From: Geosiphon pyriformis | Lineage: Eukaryota > Glomeromycota > Glomeromycetes > Archaeosporales > Geosiphonaceae | NCBI GenBank assembly: GCA_016748015.1 | Contig: JAAOMT010000597.1 | Coordinates: 571,176 to 635,175 of the forward strand | Direction of reading: 5' to 3' | DNA: 64,000 nucleotides | Shown here: piece after piece, positions 63,216 to 64,000 of the stretch | Numbering within the stretch: position 1 is the stretch's first letter | Layout: the number at the start of each line of letters is the position of its first letter | The notes under the pieces: generated by a model | Seen by the model: only the letters and a program-made list of their open reading frames with translations | Database searches by the model: none | Told to the model about the DNA's origin: nothing | Program-made: the position numbers and the translations under genes

Positions 63216-64000
63216 ATGCAACTTTACGGCCTTATATATCATGTGGAGTCAACGACAGAAGAAGCTCTTGTGCCATTACAAAATGTAGCTGTCGAAGCAA
63301 ATAGTATGTATTTTTACCTTTGATACTTGTATATTCACATTGATTCTGTCTCTTATCAACCAAAAATTTCTATGAATAATTTTTTTAGTAGTTGATATGA
63401 TTTCTGAAGGTATAAATTCTTTTCTCATCCTTTTGTTGGAGAATATGAACTGTATGTGATCTTAACTAAATATCCTTGCTTCATAGTTACCATTTCCCAA
63501 ACATATAAAAATCTCGAAGAGCACATCATTGATGCCTCCTACAGATTTCCAATTTATGAGGGAGCAGCTATTTGTGGTTTTGAAGCCGAAATAGATGGTA
63601 AAAGGGTAATCAAAGGTGTTGTTAAAGAATCAAAAGAAGCTGCAAAAGAATACAAAGAGGCTGTTTCAGTGAGTTCTGGTTTTTCTTTTTGAAGAATTTT
63701 AAATAACCATTTTCATGTCTAAAATCTCGAGTTTCTTTTCTATGTGGCCCTTAGCAAGGTTTTGGTGCCTATTTATTAGAAGAGCAATTTGCAGATGTTT
63801 TTGTATGCTCTATCGGAAATGTAAGCCCCGGACAAACCGTAATAATTCGAATTACATATGTCAGCGAACTTAAGCATGATGCTGAAACGGAAAAAATTCG
63901 TTTCGTGTTGCCGACTGTGGTATCTCCAAGATATGGAAATGATTCGCTTTCCCCATTGAATCCCACCGCAAATGATGGAAAAGAATTACAATCCAGTCAG
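63216..64000 (+). CDS. VIT-domain (inter-alpha-trypsin/vault) protein, N-terminal part, cut by window end
   Basis: Exons 63216-63303, 63487-63668 and 63755 to the window end, with GT-AG introns (183 and 86 bp), keep one frame of about 172 codons. After a short N-terminus (MQLYGLIYHVE, PLQNVAVEANI), residues about 25-150 form a VIT domain: TISQTYKN, DASYRFPIYEGAAICGFEAEIDG, a lysine-rich KEAAKEYKEAV, GAYLLEEQFADVFVCSIGNV, and PGQTVIIRITYVSEL. In known families VIT is usually followed by a von Willebrand factor A domain; that part would lie beyond the window, so the full architecture is not shown. Proteins of this kind include inter-alpha-trypsin heavy chains and vault PARP4. No signal peptide is evident, so a cytoplasmic location is likely. 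Confidence 0.88.

Noticed and set aside
1-64000. tRNA, rRNA, snRNA genes or telomeric repeats
   Set aside because: No tRNA box A/box B pair, rRNA core sequence or TTAGGG array was recognised when reading either strand. This was not a systematic search.

Overview
The window looks like nuclear DNA of a filamentous fungus, most likely an arbuscular mycorrhizal fungus (Glomeromycotina). This rests on very AT-rich sequence, short (about 60-90 bp) GT-AG introns, LINE proteins of a type I associate with Rhizophagus and Gigaspora, and two pseudokinase genes, one with Sel1 repeats. Species cannot be decided from the sequence. About 80% of the window is dead transposable elements. Only the last 7 kb and one small island near 50.6 kb read as host genes.

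Transposon part (1-47 kb). Four copies of EEP-RT-RNase H non-LTR retrotransposons (LINEs) are present: copy 1 (1-5.1 kb, +), copy 2 (17.0-24.8 kb, -), copy 3 (25.9-32.7 kb, -) and copy 4 (32.9-40.5 kb, +). ORF1 carries RRM-like folds and a CCHC knuckle. ORF2 carries endonuclease, reverse transcriptase, RNase H and a terminal zinc finger. Where it can be read, the ORF1 stop and ORF2 start overlap as ATGA. All copies are broken. Copy 4 is so AT-converted that it is recognisable only by comparison with copies 1-3. Ty3/gypsy elements lie at 6.7-14.2 kb and 40.5-47.1 kb, all oriented minus, and their pol carries a dUTPase-like domain upstream of RT. Three solo LTRs (23.1, 37.4 and 39.2 kb) sit inside LINE coding sequence with 4-bp target duplications; removing each LTR and one duplication restores the LINE reading frame. 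Between the elements lie blocks of nearly pure A+T with no readable gene.

Transition (47-57 kb). This holds AT-rich decayed DNA, a two-exon gene for an 84-residue Con-6 (conidiation protein 6) family protein at 50.6 kb, a trace of a Tc1/mariner transposase at 52.6 kb, and a trace of another Ty3 reverse transcriptase at 54.9 kb.

Host part (57.4-64 kb). Two paralogous multi-exon genes stand head to head. Each encodes an N-terminal helical region resembling the four-helix bundle plus brace of MLKL-type proteins, followed by a kinase fold that has lost the DFG aspartate. The right-hand gene also has Sel1-like repeats, and it appears broken by a frameshift and a lost 3' splice site. The window ends inside a gene whose N-terminus is a VIT domain. 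No rRNA, tRNA, CRISPR array or prokaryotic feature was seen.
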